Assembly (NCBI GenBank): GCA_034359265.1
Contig: CP136890.1
Location: 70,309,501 to 70,373,500, forward strand
Length of the DNA stretch: 64,000 nt
Origin: Canna indica
Lineage: Eukaryota; Streptophyta; Magnoliopsida; Zingiberales; Cannaceae
Direction of reading: 5' to 3'
The position numbers were made by a program, and so were the translations under genes. Each line of letters starts with the position of its first letter. The first letter of the stretch is position 1. The notes under the pieces were generated by a model, which ran no database searches, was not told the origin of the DNA, and was given only the letters and a program-made list of their open reading frames with translations. Of the stretch, positions 25,577-37,007 are shown piece by piece.

Positions 25577-25771
25577 TATGGACTCGAACTGTCTCGAAAC
25601 ATTTAGAAAATAATCATCCATCCGACGAGTTGATATGTTTCACGTACGCATCGACGAATCGGATATGATTTAGCAAAACCTTAGATCCATTCGGGAATTG
25701 TATGTTCGTGTAAAAGAAGTAGATGATCTTTTATACGACGTACAATTCTTGAATTGTCCCTGATTGGACAA

Positions 25772-25985
25772 TTTGGGAATATAGTTATTTGTACTGCAGT
25801 TACGTTTTTATTTTAACTGTTAACTAATTATTCTAAAATTCGGCAACATCTCTCTTGTTCTCCGATACGCGCCCAGATCATATGCGTATTCGGAGAACTG
25901 TAGGGAGATACTGTCAAAATTTAGAATAATTAGTTAACAGTTAAAATAAAAACGTAAGTGCAGTACGAATAACATAAATCCCGAA
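25772..25985. repeat. Long foldback immediately upstream of the CACTA-3 transposase
   Basis: Two arms of about 100 bp face each other with the centre near 25875. A 38-bp block at 25800-25837 is perfectly complementary to 25920-25957. Outside it GTACTGCA-type sequence pairs with TGCAGTAC. Near the loop GTTCTCCGATACGC pairs with GCGTATTCGGAGAAC. The right arm ends about 60 bp before the transposase ATG at 26048. Confidence 0.92.
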
Positions 25986-26047
25986 TGGAATAGGACAATC
26001 TCACCTAAAGACATTAACCAAAGAAATTGTCATTGATTGACAGAATC

Positions 26048-29000
26048 ATGTCGGCTGATCGAAGTTGGATGTACCGACGTCTTGATCGTGGAGCTTTAAC
26101 GAATGAGTTTCGATTAGGCGTAACGTACTTCCTAAATTTCGCCTATTCGAATCGGAATTTCGTTAGCATGGGTGATCAAATCCGATGTCCGTGCCGCATT
26201 TGTTCAAATGGACGATTTTTGGATCGGGAGACTGTCACTCTGCATCTATATAGCAAAGGATTTGCACCAAGATATTTTCTATGGACTTGTCACGGGGAGT
26301 CACGCGAAGTCGGGACGTCGAGCAATCCTGTCGTTCAGACATATGGTGAATCTTCCTCTGCTGGTGCTTCTTCATCCGGTCAATGTAATCCCTATAGAAC
26401 TATGATACTTGATAGTCTTGGGGGTCAATTCCGCCTGAATGATAATGTTGATCGGCCAGTTCTTCAAACATCAGTCCCACCAGATACTACAGTGGTTGAT
26501 ATCACAGAAGTAGGGGCTGCGGTAGAGATTGAATTACCGGATAAAGAAGCTGCAGAATTTTACGAGATGTTGAAAGCTGCCGATGAACCTTTGTATGAGA
26601 ATTGTCCTAAATACACTAGGTTTTCAGCAATGACACAGCTCTTAAACATCAAGGCCGATTGTAATATCAGCGGAGTTGCGTATGATCGGATTGCTGGATT
26701 GATTAATGGAATGCTGCCTACTGATAACAAGTTTGAGCCTACTTTTTATAAGACTAAAAAGCTAATGAGAAAATTGGGGCTTGGGTACGAAAAAATACAC
26801 GCGTGCCAAAATAACTGCAATTTATATTATAAAGAAAATGTGCAGTTGGATAAATGCCCTGTATGTCAACACCCTCGTTACAAGGAGAAGAAATCGGTCC
26901 GACAGAAAAATATCCCGTTTAAGGTGCTTCGGTATTTTCCACTAACACCGAGGCTTCAAAGATTATTCATGTCGGAAAAGACAGCCCCCTACATGAGTTG
27001 GCATGCAAGAAGTCGTGATGATACAGTAATGACTCATCCATCTGACAGTGAAGCATGGAAACATTTGGATACATGTTATCCTTCATTTGCTATGGATACT
27101 AGAAATATCAGATTGGGATTGTGCACAGATGGTTTTAATCCGTTTGGACATTCTGCAACTCCTTATTCAGTTTGGCCAGTGCTGCTGACAGTTTATAATT
27201 TGCCACCGTCAATGTGCATGAACGATGAATTTATTTATCTTTCGATGATTATTCCGGGTCCTAAGGGTCCGCGAAAAGAAATTGACATATTTCTCAGACC
27301 CTTGATAGATGAATTGAAAACATTGTGGACTGAGGGAGCTGTCACTTATGATTGTCATCGGAAGCAAAACTTCAACTTAAAGGCCGCGGTCTTGTGGACA
27401 ATCAATGATTTCCCCGCGTACGGCATGTTGTCGGGTTGGAGCACTCACGGCCGACTCTCTTGCCCGTATTGTATGGAACACTCTAAATCAATCAGTCTTC
27501 AGAACGGACGAAAAATCTCATTCTTTGATTGTCATCGTCGATTCCTACCGGTTCATCACCAGTATCGAAGGAATCGTAATAAATTTACTAAGGGCAGAGT
27601 CGAAAGAGATGGGCCACCACCGATGTTGTCTGGTGAACAAATGTTAGCACGTGTTTCAGCACTTCCAGATATAGTATTTGGTCGCAATGAAAGAGTGTCA
27701 GGTTTTGGCCAAACACACAACTGGGTGAAAAAAAGTATCTTTTGGGAATTGCCCTATTGGAGTTCATTATTGATTCGACATAATTTAGATGTCATGCACA
27801 TTGAAAAAAATGTGTTTGATAATATTTTCAATACTGTGATGGATATTTCTGGAAAAACTAAAGATAATGTCAAAGCCCGACATGATCTGAAAATACTTTG
27901 TAAAAGACCAGAGTTGGAGTTACAAGAGGTCAACGGACGATATCTGAAACCGAAGGCCCTATATGTGTTAAATAAACAACAGATCAAAGATGTTTGTCAA
28001 TGGGTAAAAGAACTCGGATTACCCGATGGATATGCTTCAAACTTATCTCGATGTGTGAACGTCGATGATTGCAAAATATCAGGGATGAAGAGCCATGATT
28101 GTCATGTATTCATGCAGAGATTACTTCCGATCGCATTCGAGATCTTCTACCTGATAATATTTGGGGTCCGTTGACTGAATTAAGTATGTTTTTTAGAAGC
28201 ATCTGTGCAAATGTCCTTCGAGTCGAAGATATGTCAACACTTGAAAATAATATTATTGAAATCATATGCAAGCTGGAGCAGTTTCTCCCTCCTGCATTTT
28301 TTGACTCGATGGAGCATCTACCGATACACTTGGCATATGAGGCACGAGTTGGTGGCCCCGTTCAATATCGTTGGATGTACTTATTTGAAAGATACATGAA
28401 TCGTCTGAAGAAAAAAGTAAAGAACACCGCAGTTGTTGAAGGATCGATATCTGAATCGTATATCATCCAAGAAATTTCAACATTCTGCTCATTTTACTTT
28501 GAATCGACAGTACAGACAAGATTTGATCGTCTTCCACGTAACGACGACGGGGGTGTTCGACATTCAGATGGACGTTTAAATATATTTTGTCACTCTGGTC
28601 GTGCTTTTGGTTCTCGTCCATCTCGACACTTAAGCGATGAAGAGTATCATTTGGCACACTTGTATGTATTACTCAATTGTCCAGAGATTGAACAATTCAT
28701 TGAAATATTTGACATTGAGATGGTGCAAAAATACTCTATTCACAACGATCAAGAATTGGAGAGATTACGGAATCGTGATTTTCCTACTTGGATTCAGACT
28801 TACAGCAAAGATCACAGAGCTGAAATAGATGAAAGAATATTTGAGTTTGTTAGTGGACCGTCGCGACTTGTGTCGTGCTATAGCGGATATTTTGTTAACG
28901 GGTATAAATTTCACACGGTTGAATATTCATTTGCAAAGAAGACGATGAATGCTGGGGTCTGCGTGAAAGGGACAACCTATGTTGAATGTGATATGGATTT

Positions 29001-29508
29001 TTATGGACTGGTGGAAGAAGTGATAGAGTTGCACTACTTCGGCTTGAAATCAGTGATCCTATTTAGATGTCATTGGTTCGATACAACAGAAAGGGGCATG
29101 AAAGTTCATCCAAAATACAAACTTGTTGAGGTTAATTACAAATCGAAATTGGCAGCAAATGAGCCTTTTATATTGGCATCACAAGCCGAACAAGTATATT
29201 ACGCGAAGTATCCGGCTCGAAATAAAGATAGAGCGGATTGGCGTGTAGTCTGTAAGACAAAAGGTAGAGGAAAAATTGATTCGATAGTAGGAGAAAATGA
29301 TCCTCCTGGTTTCTATCAAGAAGATGATCTTCCTGCTGTGGATCGTATTATTCCAATACTCGAGGATGCAGACACAACGTCAATTCAATTAGAAGTTGAA
29401 TATGCTGATGATGACGATCATGAAATTGAGGAAGCTGGAGATGAAGAAGATGAAGAAGAGGAAGAAGAAGAAGAATTCGAAGACTATTATTCAAGTGATG
29501 AGGAATAA
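26048..29508 (+). pseudogene. CACTA-3 TNP2-type transposase (one frameshift)
   Basis: ATG at 26048 (MSADRSWMYRRLDRGALTNE) follows the foldback. Domains in order: transposase-associated domain at residues about 4-85 (CPCRICSNGRFLD); TNP2 core from about residue 200 (CPVCQHPRYKEKKS, GLCTDGFNPFGHSATPYSVW, CPYCMEHS, HNLDVMHIEKNVFDN); DUF4218 (SHDCHVFMQRLLPIAF, then GGPVQYRWMYLFERYM); DUF4216 (VSCYSGYFVNGYKFHTVEY, DFYGLVEEVIELHYFG, ASQAEQVYYAKYP); and an acidic tail rich in Asp and Glu. The frame breaks once, near 28140, where one base appears lost between IAF and DLLPDN. The first frame stops at 28174 and the second runs on to TAA at 29508. Otherwise it is uninterrupted over about 1150 codons, so decay is recent. 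It would cut at the TIRs in the nucleus. Confidence 0.93.
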
Positions 29509-29583
29509 TTGTAAAGTATATATTTTATTAAATATATCTCTACTATTTATACAATAATCTGATTATATGTATGTTCGACAGAT

Positions 29584-31127
29584 ATGTCTGGTCGTGGTTA
29601 TCGACGCAGGAGAGCTTCGGAGTCTCCGATCGGTGAGACTCCAGCACTTACTCATGCTGCTGATCCTCCTGTTGCTGATCCTCATGAGGATGATACTGCC
29701 GAGGCTAGTACATCCAGACGCAGGCGGCCACGCGGGCCGAACAGGTGGCAGCCTCCACCAGCCACAGAGTCACGTAGATTGATTAGCGTGATTGGGGAGC
29801 GGTAATATATCATGAATTATGAATCATTACAAATTCATTATATCATAATATAATATTAAAATTTATTTTTGTTGTGCATGTTCGAGCAAGAAGAAGTGCC
29901 GAGGAGCATTTCTTCTACTATTCGACGATACATGCACGGGGCATGGCCTACGTGGTCTCACGTGCCTAGCGAGCACGTCGACATGTTATGGCGCGAGTTT
30001 GAGGCACGTATTATTTTTTTTTTTTACATGCATGATGATATATTAATATTGGTACTGATATTATTATTTTGCAGGCTCGCTATACATGGGCCGAGGACCA
30101 GAGGCCCTTCATTTACGCTACCTGGGAGTCTATTTCCCAGGCAAGGTACAACGGGCAGCTGGGGCAGGCTCGGTCCCAAGCGATGGCCCGAGCTGGGACC
30201 ACTAACATCGCGGAGACTCGGGGATACGGCCCCGGTTGGATTACTCCGGATATATGGGACCAGCTCGTGGGGATATGGTCGACGAATCGATGGCAGGAGG
30301 TTTCTCAGAATGCGGCTAGAAATCGCATGTCGGGGGGAGCAGCGCGTCACACCGGCGGCTCTGTTGCATTTGCAGTGCACGCAAACCGTATGGTAAGTAT
30401 ATCGTTTAATTATATATTTTATTTGTTATTATGTGTACTAATTAATGTATTTGTTTTGTAAATGTAGACGACGGTGTCGAATGACGGGAGTGTCCAGCGA
30501 CCCTCCCCGATGGCGGTGTTTGAGCGGACTCACCGTCGAGCACATGGGACGGGGGAGTACATCCACAACCGCGCTGCATACATTATGGTATTTATATATT
30601 TGTTTAAGTTATTCATTATATATTTATAATTTAAGTTTTATGATATAAATATTAAACAAAAAATCAAACTCGAGTAGGAGACCTACAGCCAGACGGTGGT
30701 GCAGCGCGGGGGTACCCCCGAGGACTTTGACGCAGCATCGTGGGTCGAGGCCGCGGGTGGCTGGGACCATGGCCGCGTATATGGCTTCGCAGATAGTGGT
30801 CATGCGCGAGCCGTGCTAGGGCCACTTGGGGCACCGACCCCTCCGGTCGCTGGTGAGCGGCCGTCCACCTCTAGATCCAGTTATGATCATAGTAATAGGA
30901 TAAGGACACTAGAGGAGACGGTCGCGCGTCAGACTGAGATGATGGAGCGTCAGAGTCAGACGATGGCGAATATAGAAGCTATGCTACGCAACTTGTCAGG
31001 TCATCCCGAAGCAGTCATCTCTTCGGCATCATCTAATCCATCGTCCTCGAGTCAGTCCACGCCGGTGTACACTCAAGCGCTCCAGACCCCGCCATATAAT
31101 CCAGACCATCCTCTATCGTGTTCGTGA
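29584..31127 (+). CDS. CACTA-3 second gene, Ptta/En/Spm-type protein, five exons
   Basis: Proposed exons: 29584-29801 (MSGRGYRRRRASESP, basic), 29880-about 30001 (RYMHGAWPTWSHVPSEHVDM), 30075-30392 (RYTWAEDQRPFIYATWESIS, then YGPGWITPDIWDQLV), 30468-30587 (VFERTHRRAHGTGEY) and 30678-31127 (GGTPEDFDAASWVEAAGGW, then a coiled coil around TLEETVARQTEMMERQSQTM and a Ser-rich tail). Introns 3 and 4 have clear GTAAG/GTATT donors and AG acceptors and keep the frame. The end of exon 2 is uncertain: the phase fits a GC donor. The intron 1 acceptor reads CAT where CACTA-1 has CAG. By family and position it would be the DNA-binding partner of the transposase. Whether it still splices correctly is open. 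Confidence 0.75.
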
Positions 31128-31264
31128 GATTTTTTGTTTGGATATTGAACTTGTTTAACTTATTTTGTTTGGATATTGATACTTCAATTTTGCATTTGAA
31201 TTGTTTTTATACTATCGTGGATAATTATCAATATAAATATAATTGTTTTGATGTATATCTTGGT

Positions 31265-31330
31265 GTGTTTGTGATGTGTGAATGAATGTGTATGAGGTGT
31301 TTGTGATGTGTGAATGAATGTGTGTATGAG
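31265..31330. repeat. Tandem 32/34-bp duplication
   Basis: GTGTTTGTGATGTGTGAATG plus 12-14 further bases occurs twice head to tail in the CACTA-3 3' untranslated part. Confidence 0.85.
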
Positions 31331-31419
31331 GGTATGGGTGTGTGAGTTATGTATCAGATAAATGTATCAATGTATCAATGGAAATTTGAAATTTTCAAAT
31401 TTTCTGGTTGCAGGTATAC

Positions 31420-31817
31420 GTCATCAGCAACGGCTTTCCCACGGGCGTCAGTGGGAAAGCCGTTGCTAAAAGTGTATCGAAAGCCGTTGCTGATGACCTA
31501 CAGCAACGGCTTAGCGACAGGGTTTTACTAACGGCTTTGCTACGGACTCAGCGGCCGTTGCTATTAATGTTATCAGCAACGGCTCCGTGTCTGTGGCAAA
31601 ACCGTTGCTGATAATATTTTTAGCGACGGCCTGAGCGGCCGTTGCTGATAATGTTTTGAGCGACGGCCCGAACGGTCGTTGCTGATCCGTTGCTAAGTCA
31701 TCAGCAACGCGACTTTCTGTCACGGCTTTATTGCAACGGCTCGGCCGTTGCTGATGCGCTTCAGCAACGGCGCAGCAACGGCATCAGCCGTTGCTGATGA
31801 CCATTTTTCTAGTAGTG
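31420..31817. repeat. CACTA-3 right subterminal array and TIR
   Basis: Many copies of CAGCAACGGC and GCCGTTGCTGAT, denser and more irregular than on the left, ending in TTTTTCTAGTAGTG. A similar but eroded array is at 40120-40441 in CACTA-1. Confidence 0.9.
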
Positions 31818-31820
31818 AAG

Positions 31821-32842
31821 AGGAAAATTAGTGCAGAAATAAACAGTGCCTTCATAATGTCCTGAAATTTAAGGTTGTCTCAGTAGGAAAATATAATAAG
31901 ACACTGGTAATGCTAATAATAAGGGAAAATATAATAAGGTACTGCATTGCTAATAATAAGGTAATCATTGATAGAAAACAACATAAGCAATATTCTTCTA
32001 TCATATTATACTTAGAAGAGCAATATTCATGTTATGAGCCAATAAGAAAGAGCAATATTCAAATACCTCTTATGAGTTTGGTACAACAGAAGCAGAACAA
32101 AGACAGTAACATCTTTTTCTCACAATTAACTTGCATGTTAATTGTAACCTTGTTCATGCAATGGAAGAGTAAAGGAGCATCACATGCAAGTATAAAAAAG
32201 GTGAGAAAAATAACCTAACAAAGTGGCAATAGAGAGAAGCAACGGCAATAAATTGATTATAAATTGGAGATTGATACTTGCCACGTGTAAAGTTAGGGTA
32301 AGATTGATACTTGCCACTTAATATGTAATTGAAAAAAAGTTAGGGTAAGATTGCCTCATTTAAAGTTAAAGTAAGATTAATATTAACTAGGACAAGGGTT
32401 GACTATCTATATATTATTAATATGTAATGAAAATAATAAGAGACATAATATTTAATTAATCAAAAGTCAAAAATGTATAGATAAATTTATTGTTTAAGTT
32501 AAATTTATCATTTAAAAATTAAAATTAAAATTATGTGAAATATTATGTTAAATTTATTGTAATGGTAAATTTATCATTTAAGTTAAATATTATGTTTAAA
32601 TATTATTATTATTATTATTTAAATTTAAATATAAAAAATATTTTTATTCAATACAATAGAGGCAAATAATATATATCATAAAAGGACTAATTAACAATTA
32701 CCATCTAAAAGTGAAGCATTAGGAACAAATAAAATTAACTATTGAGACATATTCTTTATTAGTCTCTAATGGGAAGAATTAGAAACAAAAACTCTAACTA
32801 GTCTCTAATTATGTGTTTCTATAGCCTAATTGTGTTGTAGTG
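31821..32842. other. CACTA-2 right part, non-coding, with TIR
   Basis: Continuation of CACTA-2 after the CACTA-3 insertion. AT-rich, with a repeated phrase TTAGGGTAAGATT at about 32290 and 32340. The last about 130 bp carry AGTCTCTAAT subterminal motifs and the terminal TTGTGTTGTAGTG. No gene. Confidence 0.75.
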
Positions 32843-32845
32843 AAC

Positions 32846-35707
32846 CATGCCCTTCAAATATCTCAATATGCGTTTGACCGCACTTAAATGAGATATTCTA
32901 GAATAAGATTGAAACCTAGCACAAGCACAAACACTAAACATGATATCGGGTCTACTTGCAGTTAAATAGAGAAGACTGTCAATCATACCTCGATATCGTT
33001 TTTCGTCTAGTTTGACACCATCTTCATCTTTGTCAAGTTTGATTGGTGTAGAAGCTATCTTGGCTCATTGGTGTAGAAGCTATCTTGGTTTCATTCATCC
33101 CTAACCTTTTGATGAGCTCCTTTATGTATTTGGCTTGATTTATGAAGATTCATTTATCGGTTTGCTTGATTTGGAGACCAAGCATGAAGAAAAGTTCTCC
33201 CATCATACTCATCTCAAACTCTTCTTGCACACACTTTACAAACCACTCAAAGCAATTCATTAGTAGCACCAAATATTATATCATCAACATAAATTTGCAC
33301 AGGTAAAATATCATTTTCATTTGGTTTTATAAAAAGGGAGACATCAATTTTTCCAATGTTGAAGTCTTGATCAATAAAAAATGTGGAAAGCTTTTCATAC
33401 CAAGCCCTAGGGGCTTGTTTTAAGCCATATAAAGCCTTTTTAAGTTTAAAAACATGGTTTGGAAACTCAAAACTTTCAAATCTAGGGGATTGTTCAACAT
33501 ATACTTCTTCATCGATAAAACCATTTAAAAATGCACTTTTAACATCCATTTGAAAAAGTTCAAAGCCTTTAAAACTAGCATAAGCACTACAACACAATTG
33601 ACCTATAGAGACACAAAATTAGAGATAAATTATATTTTGTTTCTAAATTTTCACATTTAGAGACTAATAGACAAAAATAGTGTTCCTAATTAGCCTCTAA
33701 AGATCTATAGAAACAACAACAATAGAGTCACTTAATAGATTTGACGTTAAGCTATAGAAACACCAACAACATAGTCACTTAATTGATCTGACTCTAAAAC
33801 TATTTTTAGAGGCTAATTAGGAATAAATTTTGTATTCATTAGTCTCTAAATGTGAAGATTTAGAAACAAAAATCTAATTTATCTCTAATTTTGTATCTCT
33901 ATTGGCCGGTTGTGTTGTAATGAATCCAAAAGCATTCTAATTGCTTCTAATCTAGCTGCGGGAGCATAAGTTTCATTATAATCTATCCCTTCTTCTTGAT
34001 TGTACCCTTGGGACACTAACCTAGCTTTATTTCTAATGACTAAACCTCCTTCATCTAACTTGTTTCTAAACACCCATTTAGTCTCAATCACGGTTTGTCC
34101 GCTAGGTCTAGATACTAAGTCTCATACTTCATTTCTAACAAATTGATTAAGTTCTTCTTGCATAGATATTACCCAAAATTCATCTTCTATTGCTTCCTTA
34201 ATATTTTTTGGCTCTACTTGAGATATGAATGCTACATATTGACAAATATTCTTAAGTTTAGAGCGCGTTACCACTCCCATTGATGGCTCTCCAATGACTT
34301 GATCCATTGGATGATCCCTTATCAATCGATATCCTTTGGGGAGAGGTGGTAGAGCTTCCTCTTCTTCGTTTTCATCTTGAGGTAGAGTTGAGGTTGGGGG
34401 TTCTTCATGTTGAGTTTCCTCATTGTCTTCATCCCCAACCTCTTTGTCAAGAAAAGTGAGTTCCTCAAGTTCCTCACCTACATTCACAATCTTAACATTT
34501 CTAGAAGAATCAATAGTTTCATCAAAGGTAACATGCATAGATTCTTCAATAATCATAGTCCTACGATTATATACTCTATATGCCTTAGAATTATTGGAGT
34601 AACCTAGGAAAATACCTTCATTGGATTTAGAATCAAATTTTCCTAAATGCTCCTTAGTGTTTAAGATAAAGCATTTGCATCCAAAAACATTAAAATATCC
34701 CACACTTGGGATTTTATCATTCCAAAGCTCAAAATGTGTTTTTTAGTTTTAGGTCACAATAAAACACGATTAAGCACATAACATGAGGTATTTATGGCTT
34801 CGGCCCAGAAATACTTGGGCAAATTATTTTCGCAAAGCATGGTCCTAGTCATCTCTTACAAGGTTCTATTCTTCCTCTCAACCATCCCATTTTGTTGAGG
34901 GGTCCTAGGGGAAGACAAGGTATGCTCAATACTCAATTCATCACAAAATTTGAAAAACTTTTCATTTTTAAATTCTCATCCATTGTCATATCTAATTTTC
35001 AAAATTGAAATTCCTTTTGCATTTGTAACTCTCCTAGTAAATTTTTTGAAAAAGTCAAAAGTTTGACTTCTCTTAGCTAAAAAGAAAACCCATGTAAATC
35101 TTGAAAAATCATCAACTAGCACATAGGAATATAGTTTTCCACCTAGACTAGCTACTTCACAAGGACCAAAAAGATCCATGTGCCCAAGTTCAAGTGTTCT
35201 TGATGTGCTTACTTGATTAATGCTATGAAATGAAGACTTAACTTGCTTACCTAGTTGACATGCATCACAAAGTTTGTCCTTTTTAAATTTTATCTTGGGT
35301 AATCCTTTAACTAAGTCCTTCTTAGATATTTCTCGAATGAGGCTCATGCTAGCATGTCCTAGCATTCTATGCCACAACCAAGAATCATTTTCCATGGCAA
35401 CCAAGCATCTACAACTAATGTGTAAATATTTTCTTGCCTATTTCCAATAAATATAATGTCATTAGATAGTGCACTTCTAATGATGCATTTAGATGCTTCA
35501 AAAATAATTACATATCCATTGTCACACAATTGAGATATGCTAATCAAATTATGCTTTAACCCATCAACTAGTAAGACATTCATAATCCATGGGTAAGGAA
35601 AGTATACATATATCACCAATGTCAATAATCTTACCTTCGGCATTGTCTCCAAATGTCACATGTCCACCATCTTTACTTGAGAGGGTTGCGAACAGATTGA
35701 TGTCACC
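32846..35707 (-). pseudogene. Sire-A pol: protease to RT and start of RNase H
   Basis: Read from 35707 downward. The end of the protease lies next to the LTR and continues into the gag-pre-integrase segment (LLVDGLKHNLISISQLCDNG). Integrase has its HHCC zinc site (WHRMLGHASMSLI, then LCDACQLGKQ) and catalytic-core landmarks (GHMDLFGPCEVASLG, YVLVDDFSRFTWVFF). After a frame break comes YFNVFGCKCFILNTKEHLGK and an acidic linker. RT follows (TKWVFRNKLDEGG, MDVKSAFLNGFIDEEVYVEQ, YGLKQAPRAWYEKLS, then YVDD in QIYVDDIIFG), and then the RNase H approach ending YLKGM. A 338-bp MITE splits RT at 33585-33922, and stops occur near 34110 and 34720. Gag and the N-terminal half of protease are absent. Confidence 0.9.
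33585..33922. mobile_element. CACTA-2-type MITE in the Sire-A reverse transcriptase
   Basis: 338 bp bounded by CACTACAACACAATTGACC and the inverted end GGTTGTGTTGTAATG. The flanks AAG (33582-33584) and AAT (33923-33925) fit a mutated 3-bp target duplication. About 45 bp of each end are inverted repeats. Inner blocks (AGTCTCTAAATG, TTTTTAGAGGCTAATTAGG) match the subterminal regions of CACTA-2. It has no coding capacity, so it is a non-autonomous derivative. Confidence 0.85.
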
Positions 35708-37007
35708 CGTCAATTTACCAACAATTTACTTCAATTTCTTTTTTACTCAATTCCAACTTCAATAAAATGTAAGTGCAACTAAACGATGTTCGTTAGCGAG
35801 TATGAAATACAAGCTAGGCAAACACACGAAAGTATAGTGGTTCGACAACCGCCTACTCCACTACCTTGGCTCCACACCAAGGATTTCTAACCAAATTCTT
35901 TATAGATTTTGTGTTTCCCTTTGAATACAACCGAGGACTAGATTCTCAACCCTTTGAGAACTCCTCAAACCTATTCACCGAGGCAAAACACAATTCTACA
36001 AAGTAAATCCTAAGTGTTTACACTAGCACACCTAGCAAGCTAATCAATGAAAATAAGTTCATATAACAATTAAAATTACAATGAAAATAGCTAAAGAATA
36101 AACCAAGACTAAGTGCTCTTTTCCAAGCCATCAATGCCTCCCACTCGCCAAGACGTTGAGTTCGAATCGAAGCCGGAGTTTGAGGGAAGATGAGCACTTG
36201 AGAAGTTGTTCATCGGAGAAGTGAGCGCAAGCCAATCAAGCTCTAGAAGGCACAAATCACTCTTTGAAAGCTTATCTCAGTTGTTAAGAAGAGTTAATGA
36301 AGGTTGGTGAGGGGTATTTATAACCCTCCATGGAACGGCTTCTCAACGGGCATTTTTTCTCCCGTTGGACGTTGACCGGTCGCTTGCTACTAGATCGTCG
36401 GTCGACCGACTGATTGACCGCCCAGCGACCACTGGCATTCTGCGCTTTTTCCACTCTATTCGATCGATCGGAGGATCAATCGACTGTGTCATGATTTAGC
36501 TCCTCTACTATCCGGTCGATCGATCGGTCGACCGAAGTGGACACTGCCAGTTTTTGGCCTCGTTCGATCGATCGATCGATCGACCGAAGTAGCCACTGCC
36601 AATTTTTTTCATTGTTCGATCGACCGACCGGTTGACCAAAGTGGCTACTGCCATTTTTTTGCCTTGTTCGGTCGACCATCCGATCGACCGAACCTGGACT
36701 GAGGCTGATTTTTACATTTTCTTTGTTACATGCTTTTTCATGGGTTTTGTTACCAAGTTTTAACTTGGATAACTTTACAAATCAGTTTGGGATGAGATAC
36801 TAGGGATATATTACAAGGTATCTACTTAACCTACATCCGAGCCTTTCTTGACGTTCTTTTCTTTCGTATCTTCGAGTGAACTTCGCCGAAGTACGCGTGC
36901 TTCTCGCAACCTCAACCTGAACTCAAAACTTCAGACATATATTAAATACTTGTTTGTTATCATCAAAATGAAGATCGAAGCCTAAGGGGGGAACCCGTAA
37001 GCCAACA
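35708..37007 (-). mobile_element. Sire-A 5' LTR (subfamily A)
   Basis: On the minus strand it starts TGTTGGCTTACGGG at 37007, contains a dense cluster of CGATCGATCGACCG palindromes (36460-36690), a TATA box (complement of TATTTATAA, 36315-36323), and ends about 35708-35722. There it is fused directly to the protease-coding sequence; the last about 60 bp of the LTR, the PBS and all of gag are deleted. It matches the LTR at 40484-41776. Confidence 0.85.

Larger units (their letters stand above)
24611..31817 (+). mobile_element. CACTA-3 transposon, complete
   Basis: Terminal inverted repeats CACTACTAGAAA (24611) and TTTCTAGTAGTG (ending 31817) are flanked by the perfect 3-bp target duplication AAG (24608-24610, 31818-31820). 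The element is 7207 bp. Order: left subterminal array, GC-rich leader with 26-bp repeats, foldback, TNP2-type transposase, intron-containing second gene, right subterminal array. It is the youngest and best preserved DNA transposon in the window. One frameshift in TNP2 and one damaged splice acceptor are the main visible lesions. Confidence 0.95.

Noticed and set aside
25319..25668. Several overlapping repetitive open frames on both strands (periodic Asp-Ser-Gly and Trp-Thr-Ile-Pro-Ala motifs)
   Set aside because: They are translations of the 26-bp tandem array. The period is not a multiple of three, so all frames stay open; they are not proteins.
36460..36690. Clustered short repeats considered as a possible CRISPR-like or satellite array
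   Set aside because: Units are overlapping palindromes of variable spacing inside an LTR, without unique spacers of regular length. Nothing prokaryotic is present.
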